Shown one piece after another: positions 19,488-29,646 of a DNA stretch of 64,000 nt. Position 1 is the first letter of the stretch. Every line of letters starts with the position of its first letter. The position numbers were made by a program, and so were the translations under genes. This DNA comes from Butyribacter intestini (GTDB lineage Bacteria; Bacillota; Clostridia; Lachnospirales; Lachnospiraceae). The DNA lies in NCBI GenBank assembly GCA_001414325.1, contig LLKB01000001.1:448437-512436 (forward strand). The letters run 5' to 3'. The notes under the pieces are model-generated. The model made no database searches. It saw only the letters and a program-made list of their open reading frames with translations, and was not told where the DNA came from.

Positions 19488-21377
19488 ATGGAGAGTAAAG
19501 TGGGACGATTATTAAATCAGATAAACGAGCCGAATGATATAAAAAAGATTGACCCTAGAGAGTACAGGCTGCTCGCAAAAGAGATAAGGCAGTTTTTAGT
19601 TCACAAGATAAGCATGACAGGCGGTCATCTTGCGTCAAATCTCGGTGCAGTCGAGCTTACAATGGCACTTCACTTATGTCTTGATTTTCCAAATGATAGT
19701 CTGGTGTGGGATGTAGGGCATCAGAGTTATACGCACAAACTTCTTACAGGCAGAAAAGAGGGGTTTGACACACTCAGACAGTTTGGAGGAATGAGTGGAT
19801 TTCCAAAGAGAAGTGAAAGTAATTGTGACGCATTTGATACGGGACACAGTTCAACATCTATAAGTCTCGCAATAGGAATGGCAAAAGCAAGGGAACTTAA
19901 AAAAGAAAAAAATAATGTATTTGCTGTTATAGGTGACGGAGCATTGTCGGGAGGAATGGCATTTGAGGCACTCAACAATGCGGCGAGATTGAAATCCAAT
20001 CTGGTTATCGTTCTCAATGACAATCAGATGTCTATATCTAAAAATGTAGGTGGAATGTCAAAATATCTGGGAAATATCAGGACAAGCACCAATTATACGG
20101 AGTTTAAAGAGGATGTTGAGACAAAGTTGAGAAAATCACATATAGGAAATGCACTTGCTGACAGTATCAAGGGTGCAAAGGATGCAGTCAAAAGACTTTT
20201 TGTTCCGGGTATGCTGTTTGAAGATATGGGGATAACATATATCGGACCTATAGACGGGCACGATGTAAAACAGATGGTAAGTGCATTTGAAAGTGCCTCA
20301 AAAATGCAAAAAGCCGTGATAGTTCATGTCTGTACCAAAAAGGGAAAGGGGTATCTTCCGGCTGAGGAAGATCCGTCAGCCTTTCATGGAATTGCACCTT
20401 TTAAGCCGAGTGACGGAACACTTAAAAATAAAGAAAAATATTTGACATATACTTATGTGTTCAGCAGAAAGATGGTTGAACTTGCTGATAAAGATGAAAA
20501 AATAGTTGCAATATCTGCGGCAATGCCGTCAGGAACAGGACTAAACCGTATGGCAGAAAGATTTCCCGACAGATTTTTTGATGTCGGAATAGCGGAGGAG
20601 CACGCTGTTACTTTTGCGGCAGGCATGGCTTCAAAAGGCATGAAACCGGTTGTCGCAATATATTCGACATTTTTCCAGAGGGCATATGACCAGATTCTCC
20701 ATGATGTCTGTATTGGCAGACTTCCGGTAATATTTGCAGTTGACAGGGCAGGGCTTGTCGGAAGTGATGGCGAGACACATCAGGGAATGTTTGACATATC
20801 ATATTTTAACAGTATGCCCAATATGACGGTTATGGCACCTAAAAATGTTTTGGAATTAGAAAAAATGCTTGAATTTGCGGCAGGGTTTGACGGTCCGATA
20901 GCAATAAGGTATCCAAGAGGGAAGGCATATACGGGACTTAAGGAATATGACACAAAAATAGAGTACGGAAAGAGTGAAAAAATAACTGACGGTGTTGATA
21001 TTGCACTGCTTGCTGTCGGAAGTATGGTAGAAACTGCTGTAAAAGTTAGAAAAATACTTTTGCAGCATGGCATTGATGTGACTATAGTAAATGCAAGATT
21101 TGTAAAACCACTTGATGAAGAAATGCTTTCTGATATAGGCAGAAACCACCGCTATATAATAACGATGGAGGAGGGAATCCTCACAGGCGGCTTTGGAGAG
21201 AGTGTTTCTCATTGGTATCAGGAAAATGCACCGCAGATGCCATTTATAAGAAATATAGCACTGCCGGATAAATTTATCGAGCACGGAAGTGTTGAAATGT
21301 TAAAGAAGAAATATAAGATAGATGCAGAGGGTATAGCAGAAAAAATAATGGATTTTACAGGTGCATTGTATCAATGA
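19488..21377 (+). CDS. dxs: 1-Deoxy-D-xylulose-5-phosphate synthase
   Basis: Thiamine-diphosphate enzyme that starts the non-mevalonate isoprenoid pathway from pyruvate and glyceraldehyde 3-phosphate. Visible blocks are HLASNLGAVELT, the ThDP motif GDGALSGGMAFEALN, the DRAGLVGSDGETHQG segment, and the C-terminal transketolase domain ending with GGFGESV. 629 residues is normal. Its ribosome site is weak (AGAGAAG), so it may depend on coupling with ispA 30 bases upstream. Confidence 0.97.
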   Translation: MESKVGRLLNQINEPNDIKKIDPREYRLLAKEIRQFLVHKISMTGGHLASNLGAVELTMALHLCLDFPNDSLVWDVGHQSYTHKLLTGRKEGFDTLRQFGGMSGFPKRSESNCDAFDTGHSSTSISLAIGMAKARELKKEKNNVFAVIGDGALSGGMAFEALNNAARLKSNLVIVLNDNQMSISKNVGGMSKYLGNIRTSTNYTEFKEDVETKLRKSHIGNALADSIKGAKDAVKRLFVPGMLFEDMGITYIGPIDGHDVKQMVSAFESASKMQKAVIVHVCTKKGKGYLPAEEDPSAFHGIAPFKPSDGTLKNKEKYLTYTYVFSRKMVELADKDEKIVAISAAMPSGTGLNRMAERFPDRFFDVGIAEEHAVTFAAGMASKGMKPVVAIYSTFFQRAYDQILHDVCIGRLPVIFAVDRAGLVGSDGETHQGMFDISYFNSMPNMTVMAPKNVLELEKMLEFAAGFDGPIAIRYPRGKAYTGLKEYDTKIEYGKSEKITDGVDIALLAVGSMVETAVKVRKILLQHGIDVTIVNARFVKPLDEEMLSDIGRNHRYIITMEEGILTGGFGESVSHWYQENAPQMPFIRNIALPDKFIEHGSVEMLKKKYKIDAEGIAEKIMDFTGALYQ

Positions 21378-21433
21378 TGCAACACATTATTTATACAGCA
21401 GGTTTGAATGGTAAATGATTAATTGGAGGCAGC

Positions 21434-22309
21434 ATGAAAGAGCATAAGAAAAAAGAAAGACTTGATGTACTTCTCGTAAAGAGAGGTTTTGCGGAATCGA
21501 GAGAAAAGGCGAAAGCGATAATAATGACAGGAAATGTGTTTGTAAAAGAACAGAGGGAAGATAAGGCAGGAAGTACATTTGATGAGAATGTGGAGATTGA
21601 AGTAAAAGGAACTCCGATGAAATATGTCAGCAGGGGCGGTTACAAATTGGAAAAAGCAATGGAACTTTGGCAGGTGCCGCTTGCAGACAGGGTATGCATG
21701 GATGTAGGTTCATCGACAGGCGGTTTTACAGACTGTATGCTTCAGAACGGAGCCGTAAAAGTGTATGCGATAGATGTTGGAACAAACCAGCTTGCGTGGA
21801 AATTGAGGCAGGACGAGAGAGTAGTGTCAATGGAAAAGACTAACATCAGATATGTAACACATGAGGATGTGCCTGATAATATAGGATTTTCTTCAATAGA
21901 TGTAGCTTTTATCTCGCTGACAAAAGTTCTTGTTCCGGTGAGAAATCTGCTGGCGGATAACGGCAGAGTAGTATGTCTTATCAAACCTCAGTTTGAAGCC
22001 GGAAAGGATAAGGTTGGAAAAAAAGGTGTGGTGAGAGATAAAAAAGTACATCTTGAAGTAGTACAAAATGTCATGATATACGCTATGGCAATAGGCTTTA
22101 AGGTACTTGAACTTAACTTTTCACCTATAAAAGGACCTGAGGGAAATATAGAATATCTTCTCTACATAGAAAAGGATACGAACAGAACTGACACTGTATG
22201 TGATATTACCGAGGAAGAAAAAAGCAAGGCAGAGGAAATATTTAGTGAAAAATATGAGAAGCTTGCACAGGAAACGGTAGAGCAGGCACATCTGAAATTA
22301 GATATATAA
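21434..22309 (+). CDS. tlyA: TlyA family rRNA methyltransferase / hemolysin A
   Basis: Predicted 2'-O-methyltransferase of 16S and 23S rRNA cytidines. An S4 RNA-binding domain covers residues 8-65 (RLDVLLVKRGFAESREKAKA), followed by a FtsJ-like fold with the SAM motif DVGSSTGGFTDCMLQNGA and IKPQFEAGKDKVGKKGVVRD. 291 residues is normal. TTGGAGG precedes the ATG. The same gene (yqxC) occupies this place in Bacillus. Confidence 0.95.
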   Translation: MKEHKKKERLDVLLVKRGFAESREKAKAIIMTGNVFVKEQREDKAGSTFDENVEIEVKGTPMKYVSRGGYKLEKAMELWQVPLADRVCMDVGSSTGGFTDCMLQNGAVKVYAIDVGTNQLAWKLRQDERVVSMEKTNIRYVTHEDVPDNIGFSSIDVAFISLTKVLVPVRNLLADNGRVVCLIKPQFEAGKDKVGKKGVVRDKKVHLEVVQNVMIYAMAIGFKVLELNFSPIKGPEGNIEYLLYIEKDTNRTDTVCDITEEEKSKAEEIFSEKYEKLAQETVEQAHLKLDI

Positions 22310-22348
22310 ATTTATAAAAAGTATGACGACTGCAAAGGAGAGTCTCTA

Positions 22349-23230
22349 ATGAGCAAAAAAATGACATTTTTTTGTATTATAACTAACAGTGATAAAAAGG
22401 ATAATTATGAGAAGGCATCTGAGATAAAAAAATATCTTGAAAATAAAGCCTGCGTATGCACGATACTTGAAAACAAGCTGACACAGTCGGCAGGAATAAG
22501 ACATTTTACTGATATAAGACATATAGACGACAAGACGGAATGTGCTATTGTACTCGGTGGTGACGGAACGATGATACAGGCGGCGATAGACCTTGTGCAT
22601 ACGGAGCTTCCTATAATAGGAGTAAACACCGGAAATCTCGGTTTCCTCACAGAGGTTGAGTATAAAGATGTATTTGATGCACTTGACAAGCTTATTGAGG
22701 GTGATTATACGATAGAGTCACGGATGATGCTAAAGGAAATATCATACTTTAAACAGCCGGACAGCCGTTCGTCATGTTATGCGTTAAATGATATAGTGGT
22801 AAGCAAAAGGGGCAGCGGCAGGCTTATAACGGTAAAAGTTTATCTTGAAAATGAGCTTGCAGATGTGTACCGTGCAGATGGTCTTATAATATCGACACCG
22901 ACAGGTTCGACAGGCTACAATCTTTCGGCAGGAGGACCTGTTATGGTACCGAATTTAAAGGCGATGGTCGTAACTCCGATATGTGCACATTCCCTAAATA
23001 AAAGAAGTCTTGTTGTCGATGCTGCGGAAAATATAACATTAGAGATAGGTCAGACAAAGGATGTAGGTGTCGACCTTGCAATGGTAACTGCTGACGGGAG
23101 AACGATAGGAGAACTTTCAACAGGTGACAGGCTTGTACTCGAAGTTCCTCATGCGACAACGAAGCTGATAAAATTATCAGATATAGGCTTCTACGAGAGG
23201 ATGAGAGAAAAGTTAAACGGTGAATTGTAA
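22349..23230 (+). CDS. nadK: NAD kinase
   Basis: Makes NADP from NAD and ATP. The signature GGDGTMIQAA is near residue 70, followed by GVNTGNLGFLTE and the conserved TPTGSTGYNLSAGGP. 293 residues is normal. AAAGGAGAG precedes the ATG. It lies between tlyA and argR, an insertion relative to the Bacillus order but common in clostridia. Confidence 0.96.
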   Translation: MSKKMTFFCIITNSDKKDNYEKASEIKKYLENKACVCTILENKLTQSAGIRHFTDIRHIDDKTECAIVLGGDGTMIQAAIDLVHTELPIIGVNTGNLGFLTEVEYKDVFDALDKLIEGDYTIESRMMLKEISYFKQPDSRSSCYALNDIVVSKRGSGRLITVKVYLENELADVYRADGLIISTPTGSTGYNLSAGGPVMVPNLKAMVVTPICAHSLNKRSLVVDAAENITLEIGQTKDVGVDLAMVTADGRTIGELSTGDRLVLEVPHATTKLIKLSDIGFYERMREKLNGEL

Positions 23231-23284
23231 TAATCAGTTTGGTTTTTTACAGGGTTAATCCTAAAAAATATCAGGGGGGAGAAT

Positions 23285-23743
23285 ATGAAGCTTGAAAGAA
23301 GATCAAAGATAATAGAATTGATAGGCAAATATCAGATAGAAACGCAGGAGGAACTGGGAGAAAGGCTTGAACAGGAGGGCTTTACAGTGACGCAGGCGAC
23401 GATTTCAAGAGACATAAGGGAGTTAAAACTTACAAAGGTGTCTGTTGACGGTGTTCACCAGAAATACACACTTCTTCAGGAGAAAGAGACAAATCTTTAC
23501 AATAAGTATGTAAGGGTATTGCAAGACGGTTTTTTGTGGATGGATCAGGCTGAAAACATACTTGTTATAAAAACAATTTCAGGCATGGCAATGGCGATAG
23601 CGGCGGCAATAGACAATTTGGAAGTGCCCGGTGTTGTTGGAACAATAGCAGGAGACGATACGGTCATGTGTGCCGTTCATTCCGTGGGTGAAGTGCCTGT
23701 AGTTATGACAAAGATAGACAGGCTTTTAAAAGAAGAAAAGTAG
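23285..23743 (+). CDS. argR: Arginine repressor
   Basis: Arginine-responsive regulator. The N-terminal winged helix-turn-helix (residues 1-70) shows TQEELGERLEQEGFTVTQAT and ISRDIRELKL; the C-terminal hexamer domain has the GTIAGDDTVM arginine-binding block. 152 residues is normal. GGGGGGAG lies directly before the ATG. Confidence 0.95.
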   Translation: MKLERRSKIIELIGKYQIETQEELGERLEQEGFTVTQATISRDIRELKLTKVSVDGVHQKYTLLQEKETNLYNKYVRVLQDGFLWMDQAENILVIKTISGMAMAIAAAIDNLEVPGVVGTIAGDDTVMCAVHSVGEVPVVMTKIDRLLKEEK

Positions 23744-23837
23744 CCAAAGGTTGCAAGAGTGCAGGAAAAATGCTAAAATAAATTAGTTATGGTGGAAAAT
23801 TATCATATTATGTTATTAAAGAAAGGAAAATAGAGAA

Positions 23838-24581
23838 ATGTCAGGACATTCAAAATTTGCAAACATTAAACATAAAAAGGAGAAAAACGACGCTAAAAAA
23901 GGTAAGATATTTACTATTATCGGTCGAGAGATTGCAGTAGCAGTTAAAGATGGCGGTCCGGATCCTGAAAATAACAGCAAGCTTCGTGATGTTATCGCAA
24001 AAGCTAAAGCAAACAATATGCCAAATGATACTATTGACAGAGGTATCAAAAAGGCAGCAGGTGACGGTGACGGAGTAAATTACGAGGAAGTTACATATGA
24101 AGGATATGGTCCGAGTGGTATCGCTATCATAGTTAAGGCTCTTACAGACAATAAGAACAGAACTGCAAGTAATGTTCGTAATGCTTTTACAAAGGGAAGC
24201 GGAAGTGTAGGAACGCAGGGCTGTGTATCGTATATGTTTGATGAGAAGGGACAGATAATCATTTCTAAAGAGGAACTTGAGGACAATGATATAGAAGTTG
24301 ATGCAGATGAGCTTATGATGCTTGCACTTGATGCGGGTGCTGAGGACTTCTCAGACGAGGAAGAAGCATATGAGATAATCACGGCACCAGAGGATTTTTC
24401 AGCAGTAAGAGAGGTTCTTGAAAAAGAAAATTATCCTATGGCAAGTGCTGAAGTTACGATGATTCCACAAAATTATGTCACATTGACGGATGAAAATGAT
24501 ATAAGACAGCTTAATCGTACACTTGATCTTCTTGATGAAGATGACGATGTACAGGATGTTTTTCATAACTGGGATGAGTAA
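23838..24581 (+). CDS. yebC: YebC/PmpR-family protein
   Basis: TACO1/YebC family protein (247 residues); members have been described as transcription regulators and as translation factors that help at polyproline stalls. The N-terminal [20 protein letters not shown] and the following [19 protein letters not shown] are the family signature, and an acidic third domain (residues 130-200) is present. GAAAGGAAAATAG precedes the ATG. The 94-base gap before it probably holds a promoter. Confidence 0.94.
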   Translation: MSGHSKFANIKHKKEKNDAKKGKIFTIIGREIAVAVKDGGPDPENNSKLRDVIAKAKANNMPNDTIDRGIKKAAGDGDGVNYEEVTYEGYGPSGIAIIVKALTDNKNRTASNVRNAFTKGSGSVGTQGCVSYMFDEKGQIIISKEELEDNDIEVDADELMMLALDAGAEDFSDEEEAYEIITAPEDFSAVREVLEKENYPMASAEVTMIPQNYVTLTDENDIRQLNRTLDLLDEDDDVQDVFHNWDE

Positions 24582-24693
24582 ACATAGTGCATAATCATAA
24601 AGTTTATGCAGGATGTTTCACTTTCCGAATGTAATAATTTGTGCTTTTTATGCCGATAGAAATAAAAAGACGGATTGAGTCAGGGGAGGAACT

Positions 24694-27600
24694 ATGAATC
24701 GATTAAAGGATAAGATTAAGAAAAAATGGAAGACCATGGCGGGAATGACAGTTATGCTTATGTTCGTTTTTGTGGTTGGCTTTGCGGCAAAAGCACATTT
24801 TACATCAAGGGCGGCAGATGACGACCGCGATTATGTTGTTCTTGACAGCACCGGCAGACAGATGACATCAGGTCAGGAATACACCATGCGTAGAAAACAG
24901 GATCAGTTAAGTGCATCGGGAGCACAGGATAGCAATACGACATACACATGGCAGAGTTTGGATTCAACCAAATTACAGATTGGTTCTACTCCGGGAACTT
25001 ATGGTGCTGAAGTGACGACTACCGGAATCAACAGTACACTTTACACTCAGGCAGTTCAATATGGTACGGTCGGTCTGACGCTTACCATTACTGAGAATAT
25101 AAATGGAAAAAATGTTTCAAAAACATTTACATTTACCATAAACATAATGTTCTCCGTGAACGAGTATCTCGTAAAATCTACCGGTGTAGAGATGAGCAAG
25201 ATTTTTGATACCGATGAGCGTAAAGCAATCATCATGGATTATCACGGAAAAACGGAAACAAAGCTTGAATTTGGTACGGATGCTACCGATAGTTCGCAGA
25301 GTCAGAAACTTAATCTTATGTTCGGTGATGCTACAAAAGGAAGCTGGAATACCAGTAATAAGGATGTTGTTAAGATTGATAATAATGGTATAGTGGCAAC
25401 AGGTCCGGGTAAAGCAAAGCTGACGGTCACATATCAGGATACTGATATGACTAAGTCTGATACAGATGAGATATGGGTATATGTAAGACCCGAGGTCATA
25501 TATCAATCAGGGGATGGTACAGGTACCGGAAACGGAAAGATAGTAAACTCAGATGTTTATACGCAGTCACTTGTTGTAAAAACAGGCGATTACCTTGACT
25601 GTCAGGCAAAGTTTGACAGTAATCCGAATGAATCTATAAGCCAGAAACTTATCTGGGTTATTTCAAAGGAAGTAGGTGGCAATACAGGTAAAAAAGTATT
25701 GATAAGAGATTCACTTGGAAATACCGGTTCAGAGGATAAGGATGATGCTGAGCTTGTATGGTATCCTGCACTTAAAAAATATCAGCTCAAGGCAAAGGCA
25801 GAAACATATGTCGTACAGTTCTTTGTAGCTGATACTTATCCGGGATTTGAAAACCTTGAAGTTTCAACAGGAAAAAAATATCACTGTGATCCTGTAAATA
25901 TAGCAGGTGGAGTACAGGTCAAGACAAATTATGAAGAAAAAAATGTTACCATAAATATTGGTGGTCATTATGACTTGACAGATGCATTTAATATTTCATT
26001 AAAAGGATTGACGCAAAACTTTAACGGTAAAATATATACAGATGTTTCAGCAGGAATAGATGGCAGTAAAATAATTGATTTTGATAATGCATCATGGAAT
26101 ATCACTACAAAGTCGACAGGAAAAGCAACATTGATAGTGACAAAAAATCCACAGCAGTCAGCAAATACAAATATTCCGGAATATGATACATTAGAAACAG
26201 TAAAAGTAAACATAACTGTAATGCAGACATTCTCAATGAATGTGTCGAGCATTGATATGGCGATAGGCTCAAGTGAGCAGCTCTATGGTACATTTGGCGA
26301 AGATGTCACAACAGAAACAAGTCAGTTTAAATGGGAACCTTCGGATGATTCAAATGAATATATAACGGTTAAACCTAACGGGCAGTATGCAACGATAGTA
26401 GCCAAAAAAGAAACTCCGGCAAATACGCCGGTGCTGGTAACGCTTTCGTGGACGAGTCCTGACGGTGTTACGCTTACCACAAAGTGTAATGTAACAGTAA
26501 GAAAGAGTGTAGAAGAATTCCATATGGTTCCTGACACTCTGACTATAGAGCAGGGACAGCAGAGCATTATAGCAACAGATTTGACAGAGAAAAGAAATCT
26601 TATATGGCTTTCTTCTGATCCGTCAGTAGGTACTATTGAACAGATATCAGGTACGACTAATCCATCAGCAATGTTTACTGCACTTAAAGCGGGAAAAACA
26701 GTGATTACAGCACTTAATCCTGACAATAATGTTTATGCGACTTGTGAGATAACCGTAACGCAGCCTGTTACGGAGCTTGCGATAGGTGTTGTCGATCAGG
26801 AAACAAAAGAAGTTGTCCAGTATGACACATATACGACTACACTTGCAGAAAAATATGTATTTATGAAAGCTATTTTTGGCCCATCAGACACAACAGAGAA
26901 AGAGACAGACTTTAAGTGGAGTGTAGAGGGAACATCACTTTCAGATGTGAATCCTACAGATATTGCTGAGATAGATTCATCGGGAAAGGTTTCTATGAAA
27001 CGAGAAGGGGATGTGTATATCAGGGTGCAGAGTGCTAATATGTATGCAACCTGTCATCTTATCATCCAGTCACGACCAATGACAGAGATAACAACCGATG
27101 TATCAAGTCTTAATATGATAAAAGGTGATACATATGCGGTAACTGCATCATATCAACCTGAAGACGCATCTGATACAAGAATGACATGGACCTCAGATGA
27201 CACTAAAGTAGCTACAGTGAATGATAAAGGAGTGATTACGGCAGTAGGTCCGGGAACTACTTCGATTAAAGCAACAGCAGTTCTCCCACAGTCAGATGAC
27301 AATCACACGACAGCATCGGCAACGATAGTAGTAAATGTAAGAAACAGGCTTACTTCTATTGCGTTTGGATCAAAGGCTGAGTATATTTCAGTTGGCTCGT
27401 CGAAAACTGTAGATGTTCAGTTTACACCAAGTGAGAATATAAACAGTAATGTTACATTTTCATCATCAGACACGACAATATTTACCGTGTCAAAAGAAGG
27501 TGTTATAACAGGTGTCAAAGAAGGTGTTGCAATGCTTAGCTGTGTTGCCGAGGATTTAGGTCAGGAGGGTGCCATAACCTGTATGGTCTATGTAACTTCT

Positions 27601-29355
27601 TCGCAGGTATCGGCAACGGATTTTGCGATAGTGCCAAATGAGGATACTGTTTATATTGGAAAGACATTACAGCTTACACCTGTGTTTACACCTGAAAATG
27701 TTACAGACAGAGATGTTACATGGACAACTTCAGATGAGACAAAAGCAACAGTAGATGCCAATGGTGTCGTGACTGGTGTCGAGGAAGGAACAGCCGTAAT
27801 AACTGCTACATATAAAGATACGACAAATGATAACCGTGTATGGACGGGAACCTGTATCGTAACGGTTGAGAAAGCACCTGTTTCAGCAACGGGATTTGAA
27901 GTTACACCGGTTACACAAAATATCGTATGTGGAAAGAAATTTACGATAAAACCTCAGTTTACTCCGGAAGATACAACAAACCAGAATGTAATTTACCAGT
28001 CTCTTGATGAGACGGTTGTTACTGTTGATTCAAAGGGAGTTGTAACAGGTGTCGGACCGGGAGATGCTATTGTTCAGTGTACTGCAGAAGATGGAGGTTT
28101 TAATGCTACTGTAGCAGTTCATGTAGAAAAGGCAGTTGATTTTAAATTGTCACCTTCTACAAGAGAGCTTGCATTGGGGCACAGTTTTACTCCAAAAAAG
28201 GTTATAAAACCAACATCAGCAAACAAAACTGCAACATGGAAATCATCAAATATAAGTATTGCGACAGTAAGTTCTTCCGGAAAGGTTAAGGCTAAAAAGA
28301 TAGGAACATGTACTATTACATGCACACTTACAAAATATAGACAGTCAGCAAAATGTAAGGTTAAGGTAAGAAAACTTCATACAACGGTAAAACTCAACAA
28401 GAGTAATATCCGTATAGGATTGAATCAGTCATACAAACTTAAAGCTACTGTTAAATCTAATGCGGGCAAGCTTCCGGGCGTAACATGGAAAAGTTCAAAT
28501 TCGCGTGTATTAAAAGTATCAAGCAGCGGTAAGATAACAGCAAAGCGTGTCGGAGTTGCAAGAGTGACCGTAATGACTAAAGATGCAATTCATGCAAAAG
28601 CTTCTTGTAAAGTAAGAGTAATAAGGCGTGTATCAAGTATCCGACTTAATACAAATTATACAGTATGTTATGTGGGAAGAAGCAAAAAGCTCCATGCTAT
28701 ATTGAAACCTGCATCTGCATCTGTTAAGGGTGTTAAGTGGACAAGTTCAGATAGCAAGATTGTTCAGGTAAACAGTTCAGGAAAAATCTGGGGTATTGCA
28801 GAGGGAGATGCGTACATAACTGCAACTACTACGGATGGAAGCAATAAGAAAGCAAGATGTTTTGTTAAGGTAGTTGAGCCTGTACCGGTTACAAGTATTG
28901 TTATTGCACAGCAGGATGTAACGATGAAGCGTGGAGATAAGATGAAGCTGTCATACTCAGTGCTTCCATCTGATACTTCAGATAGTATTAAGTTCTCAAG
29001 TGATAATAAGAGAGTTGCAACAGTGGACAGAAAGGGTAATATAACAGCGGTAGGAACAGGTAATGCGACTATCACAATACTTGCGACAAGTGGTGTAACA
29101 TCTACGGTAAATGTAAATGTAGTTGCGATGAACAAGTCAGTTCTCAATCTCAGACAGTATGATACTGAGACATTGATAGTTCATGGTACATCAGATACAG
29201 TTACATGGTATTCATCGAATACACGAGTTGCGGTAGTAACAAATGGTAAGGTTGTTGCGAAAGGAACGGGAACGGCATATATATATGCATATGTAAACGG
29301 ATGCAAGGTAGGATGCCAGATAAATGTTTCTTCAGTAAACAACAATAAACGATAA
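24694..29355 (+). CDS. Giant surface or secreted protein of bacterial Ig-like (Big_2) domains
   Basis: 1553 residues. An N-terminal basic stretch and membrane helix (residues 15-35, MAGMTVMLMFVFVVGFAAKA) act as signal or anchor. The rest is a string of beta-sandwich repeats with the Big_2 pattern (WTSSD..VATVD..GVVTGV..GTAVITAT). Clear copies begin near residues 794, 890, 974, 1064, 1146, 1227, 1311 and 1398, with a half-domain at the end; more divergent copies fill residues 40-790. The repeats from 1146 on are Lys/Arg-rich and basic, the earlier ones acidic. I see no LPxTG sorting motif, no SLH domain and no enzyme domain. Expected role: adhesion or cell-wall structure. GGGGAGG precedes the ATG; two terminators follow. 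Confidence 0.9.
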   Translation: MNRLKDKIKKKWKTMAGMTVMLMFVFVVGFAAKAHFTSRAADDDRDYVVLDSTGRQMTSGQEYTMRRKQDQLSASGAQDSNTTYTWQSLDSTKLQIGSTPGTYGAEVTTTGINSTLYTQAVQYGTVGLTLTITENINGKNVSKTFTFTINIMFSVNEYLVKSTGVEMSKIFDTDERKAIIMDYHGKTETKLEFGTDATDSSQSQKLNLMFGDATKGSWNTSNKDVVKIDNNGIVATGPGKAKLTVTYQDTDMTKSDTDEIWVYVRPEVIYQSGDGTGTGNGKIVNSDVYTQSLVVKTGDYLDCQAKFDSNPNESISQKLIWVISKEVGGNTGKKVLIRDSLGNTGSEDKDDAELVWYPALKKYQLKAKAETYVVQFFVADTYPGFENLEVSTGKKYHCDPVNIAGGVQVKTNYEEKNVTINIGGHYDLTDAFNISLKGLTQNFNGKIYTDVSAGIDGSKIIDFDNASWNITTKSTGKATLIVTKNPQQSANTNIPEYDTLETVKVNITVMQTFSMNVSSIDMAIGSSEQLYGTFGEDVTTETSQFKWEPSDDSNEYITVKPNGQYATIVAKKETPANTPVLVTLSWTSPDGVTLTTKCNVTVRKSVEEFHMVPDTLTIEQGQQSIIATDLTEKRNLIWLSSDPSVGTIEQISGTTNPSAMFTALKAGKTVITALNPDNNVYATCEITVTQPVTELAIGVVDQETKEVVQYDTYTTTLAEKYVFMKAIFGPSDTTEKETDFKWSVEGTSLSDVNPTDIAEIDSSGKVSMKREGDVYIRVQSANMYATCHLIIQSRPMTEITTDVSSLNMIKGDTYAVTASYQPEDASDTRMTWTSDDTKVATVNDKGVITAVGPGTTSIKATAVLPQSDDNHTTASATIVVNVRNRLTSIAFGSKAEYISVGSSKTVDVQFTPSENINSNVTFSSSDTTIFTVSKEGVITGVKEGVAMLSCVAEDLGQEGAITCMVYVTSSQVSATDFAIVPNEDTVYIGKTLQLTPVFTPENVTDRDVTWTTSDETKATVDANGVVTGVEEGTAVITATYKDTTNDNRVWTGTCIVTVEKAPVSATGFEVTPVTQNIVCGKKFTIKPQFTPEDTTNQNVIYQSLDETVVTVDSKGVVTGVGPGDAIVQCTAEDGGFNATVAVHVEKAVDFKLSPSTRELALGHSFTPKKVIKPTSANKTATWKSSNISIATVSSSGKVKAKKIGTCTITCTLTKYRQSAKCKVKVRKLHTTVKLNKSNIRIGLNQSYKLKATVKSNAGKLPGVTWKSSNSRVLKVSSSGKITAKRVGVARVTVMTKDAIHAKASCKVRVIRRVSSIRLNTNYTVCYVGRSKKLHAILKPASASVKGVKWTSSDSKIVQVNSSGKIWGIAEGDAYITATTTDGSNKKARCFVKVVEPVPVTSIVIAQQDVTMKRGDKMKLSYSVLPSDTSDSIKFSSDNKRVATVDRKGNITAVGTGNATITILATSGVTSTVNVNVVAMNKSVLNLRQYDTETLIVHGTSDTVTWYSSNTRVAVVTNGKVVAKGTGTAYIYAYVNGCKVGCQINVSSVNNNKR

Positions 29356-29410
29356 GATATGATGTAAGAATAAAGTATTACGCATTAATATCTAATATAT
29401 GATTTAAGGG

Positions 29411-29456
29411 AAAGTATCATATAAAACTTATAGTTTTGTGTGGTACTTTTCTTTTT
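29411..29456 (+). terminator. Terminator after the Big_2 gene
   Basis: A 17-bp stem (AAAGTATCATATAAAAC with GTTTTGTGTGGTACTTT, several G-U pairs) is followed by a T-rich tract. Confidence 0.85.
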
Positions 29457-29475
29457 GTGTGCAACAGTTCAACGG

Positions 29476-29525
29476 AAAAAAATTGACAATAGTTGAGTTT
29501 ATTCACTGTATTGTCAATTTTTTTT
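29476..29525. terminator. Second hairpin before recN, bidirectional terminator-like
   Basis: AAAAAAATTGACAATA and TATTGTCAATTTTTTT form a 16-bp stem around a 17-base loop, with T runs in both orientations. It insulates the recN promoter. Confidence 0.75.
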
Positions 29526-29551
29526 GGGGGGTGAATTGTTATGAATTAAAA

Positions 29552-29621
29552 CGAAAATATGTTCTTGACAAACGGGTGTTCAGTATGATATTATCCATAT
29601 AACAAGAGCGAAAATATGTTC
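29552..29621 (+). promoter_or_regulatory. recN promoter flanked by two LexA-like boxes
   Basis: The 13-base sequence CGAAAATATGTTC occurs twice, at 29552 and 29609. Both match the Bacillota LexA box CGAACNNNNGTTC except for the same single base. Between them lie TTGACA at 29565 and TATTAT at 29589 (18-base spacer). The arrangement points to SOS control of recN, with LexA bound on both sides of the promoter. Confidence 0.75.
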
Positions 29622-29646
29622 AGTACAATATAAAGGGGGAGTATCC

